NCBI GenBank assembly: GCA_021648425.1
Contig: JAKISV010000050.1
Span: 1 to 15,938, forward strand
DNA length: 15,938 nucleotides
DNA from: Rhizobiaceae bacterium
Lineage (GTDB): Bacteria; Pseudomonadota; Alphaproteobacteria; Rhizobiales; Rhizobiaceae
Reading direction: 5' to 3'
The stretch's first letter is position 1. The number at the start of each line of letters is the position of its first letter. Below, piece by piece: positions 15,083 through 15,938 of the stretch. The translations under genes and the position numbers were made by a program. The notes below the pieces were generated by a model, which was not told where the DNA came from, made no database searches, and was given only the letters and a program-made list of their open reading frames with translations.

Positions 15083-15111
15083 TTGACGCTTTGTGTAAGT
15101 CTCTTGATAAT
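15083..15111 (+). promoter_or_regulatory. Sigma-70-type promoter for the ABC transporter gene
   Basis: TTGACG (15083-15088) and GATAAT (15106-15111) are separated by exactly 17 bases, each one mismatch from consensus. Transcription would start near 15118, leaving a leader of about 180 nt before the ABC gene start. A stem TGCCCC/GGGGCA (15111-15147), reinforced inside by GCG/CGC, overlaps the probable start site. Confidence 0.6.
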
Positions 15112-15298
15112 GCCCCGCGCAACCCGGGAGCTGTTCCGCTTGGGGCAGGGGTGGTGTTTTGGTATTTGTATTGGACAGTATTGAGTTGAGTGGTTGTTTG
15201 AATTTTGCACACCGCTCCATATAAACCAGGACCCGGCAAGAGGTCGAATAATAAGGGGACGGTTACGCCATGGTGCGTAGTTGAGCACACAATTGAGC

Positions 15299-15938
15299 AT
15301 GCCTGATATCTCATCAGCAGCAATGAATGTTGTCGCAGCCAATGGCACCGACAAGAATGTATTGCTGCGGGTTGAAAACCTGAAAGTCTCATTCACCGTT
15401 CAAACCGGTCGAATTGAAGCTGTAAAGGGTATCTCGTTTGAGATAAAAAAGGGCAAGACACTTGCGTTGGTTGGTGAATCAGGCTCGGGCAAGTCAGTAA
15501 TTGCGCAGACCATTTTGCGAATTTTGCCCTCCAATGGAAATATCGATGATGGCCGAATAGTATTTTTCGATCCGGAAGATGAAAATTCACCCATTGAAAT
15601 CACCAGCTTTAATAACCGTGATCCCTATTTAAACCACATGCGCGGCGGGCGAATACCAATGGTCTTTCAGGAGCCCATGACCGCCTTGTCTCCGCTCCAC
15701 ACCATCGGCAACCAGATCGAAGAAGCGCTTACCCTGCACCACGGTCAAACCGGGAAAGAGGCCCGAAAAGAAACCGAGGAAATATTGCGCCTCGTTGGAT
15801 TTCCCGACCCCGGGCGCGGTTACGATATGTATTCCTTTGAGCTGTCAGGCGGTTTGCGTCAGCGTGCAGTAATTGCCATGGCGCTGATTTGCAATCCCGC
15901 ACTGGTTATCGCGCATAAGCCTACCACTGCTTTGGATG
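15299..15938 (+). CDS. Peptide-type ABC transporter ATP-binding protein (partial, 5' end)
   Basis: The first 213 residues of an oligopeptide/dipeptide-type ABC ATPase are visible; the gene runs off the right edge. Walker A GESGSGKS is at 59-66, the Q-loop Gln at 124 (FQEPMTALSPLHTIGNQI) and the signature LSGGLRQR at 182-189. Walker B reads ALVIAHKPTTALD, with His206-Lys207 where family members have Asp-Glu (LLIADEPTTALD). The N-terminal extension and the insert before the Q-loop suit the fused two-domain YejF-like proteins of alphaproteobacteria; the second half is not visible. The ATG at 15299 lacks a good Shine-Dalgarno. TTG at 15293 and ATG at 15323 are alternatives, and a stop at 15278 bounds the frame. 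The protein would power import of peptides or similar solutes. Confidence 0.88.
   Translation, partial: MPDISSAAMNVVAANGTDKNVLLRVENLKVSFTVQTGRIEAVKGISFEIKKGKTLALVGESGSGKSVIAQTILRILPSNGNIDDGRIVFFDPEDENSPIEITSFNNRDPYLNHMRGGRIPMVFQEPMTALSPLHTIGNQIEEALTLHHGQTGKEARKETEEILRLVGFPDPGRGYDMYSFELSGGLRQRAVIAMALICNPALVIAHKPTTALD

Noticed and set aside
1..15938. Defence system, prophage, insertion sequence or CRISPR array
   Set aside because: No transposase, integrase, phage or Cas-like protein and no regularly spaced repeat is visible; the window reads as core and catabolic chromosome.

Overview
This window looks like a chromosomal segment of an alphaproteobacterium, probably Hyphomicrobiales/Rhizobiales-like with a moderate GC content. 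I judge this from the gene families and gene lengths, not from a database search. The short PcaB (352 aa), the pcaDCHG core order, the small Sel1-like protein, the DUF2147 protein and the YejF-like ABC ATPase all fit that group.

Layout, left to right. Positions 24-37 hold an FNR/FixK-type dyad that probably serves a gene beyond the left edge. Positions 73-2385 (minus) encode a form-II CoxL-like molybdenum hydroxylase large subunit. An EamA-family exporter (2516-3445, plus) lies divergently upstream of it. A four-helix membrane protein (3455-3919, minus) and a TetR regulator (3993-4577, plus) face apart across two matching 16-bp palindromes, which are probably the TetR operators. A nu-class-like glutathione S-transferase follows the regulator (4619-5323). 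Next come a secreted DUF2147 protein (5434-5781, minus), a 386-nt gene-free gap, and a small Sel1-repeat protein (6168-6434).

The core of the window is a tight eight-gene operon, pcaD-C-H-G-I-J-F-B (6802-13289). It encodes every step from protocatechuate to succinyl-CoA plus acetyl-CoA. PcaHG opens the ring, PcaB cyclises the carboxymuconate, PcaC decarboxylates the lactone, PcaD hydrolyses the enol-lactone, PcaIJ transfers CoA and PcaF thiolytically cleaves 3-oxoadipyl-CoA. Genes overlap or are separated by at most 23 nt. The CoA-transferase is of the large CatIJ/GctAB type, not the classical PcaIJ type. No regulator or aromatic-acid transporter for the pathway is in the window. Between the Sel1 gene and pcaD lie about 365 nt of densely structured non-coding sequence ending in a textbook intrinsic terminator only 48 nt before pcaD. 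This is the least explained part of the window.

The right end holds a Tat-signal L,D-transpeptidase that converges on pcaB with overlapping stop codons, a UDP-glucuronate 4-epimerase, and the start of a peptide-type ABC transporter ATPase. That ATPase is preceded by a good sigma-70 promoter and a long leader. Its Walker B motif carries His-Lys where Asp-Glu is expected.
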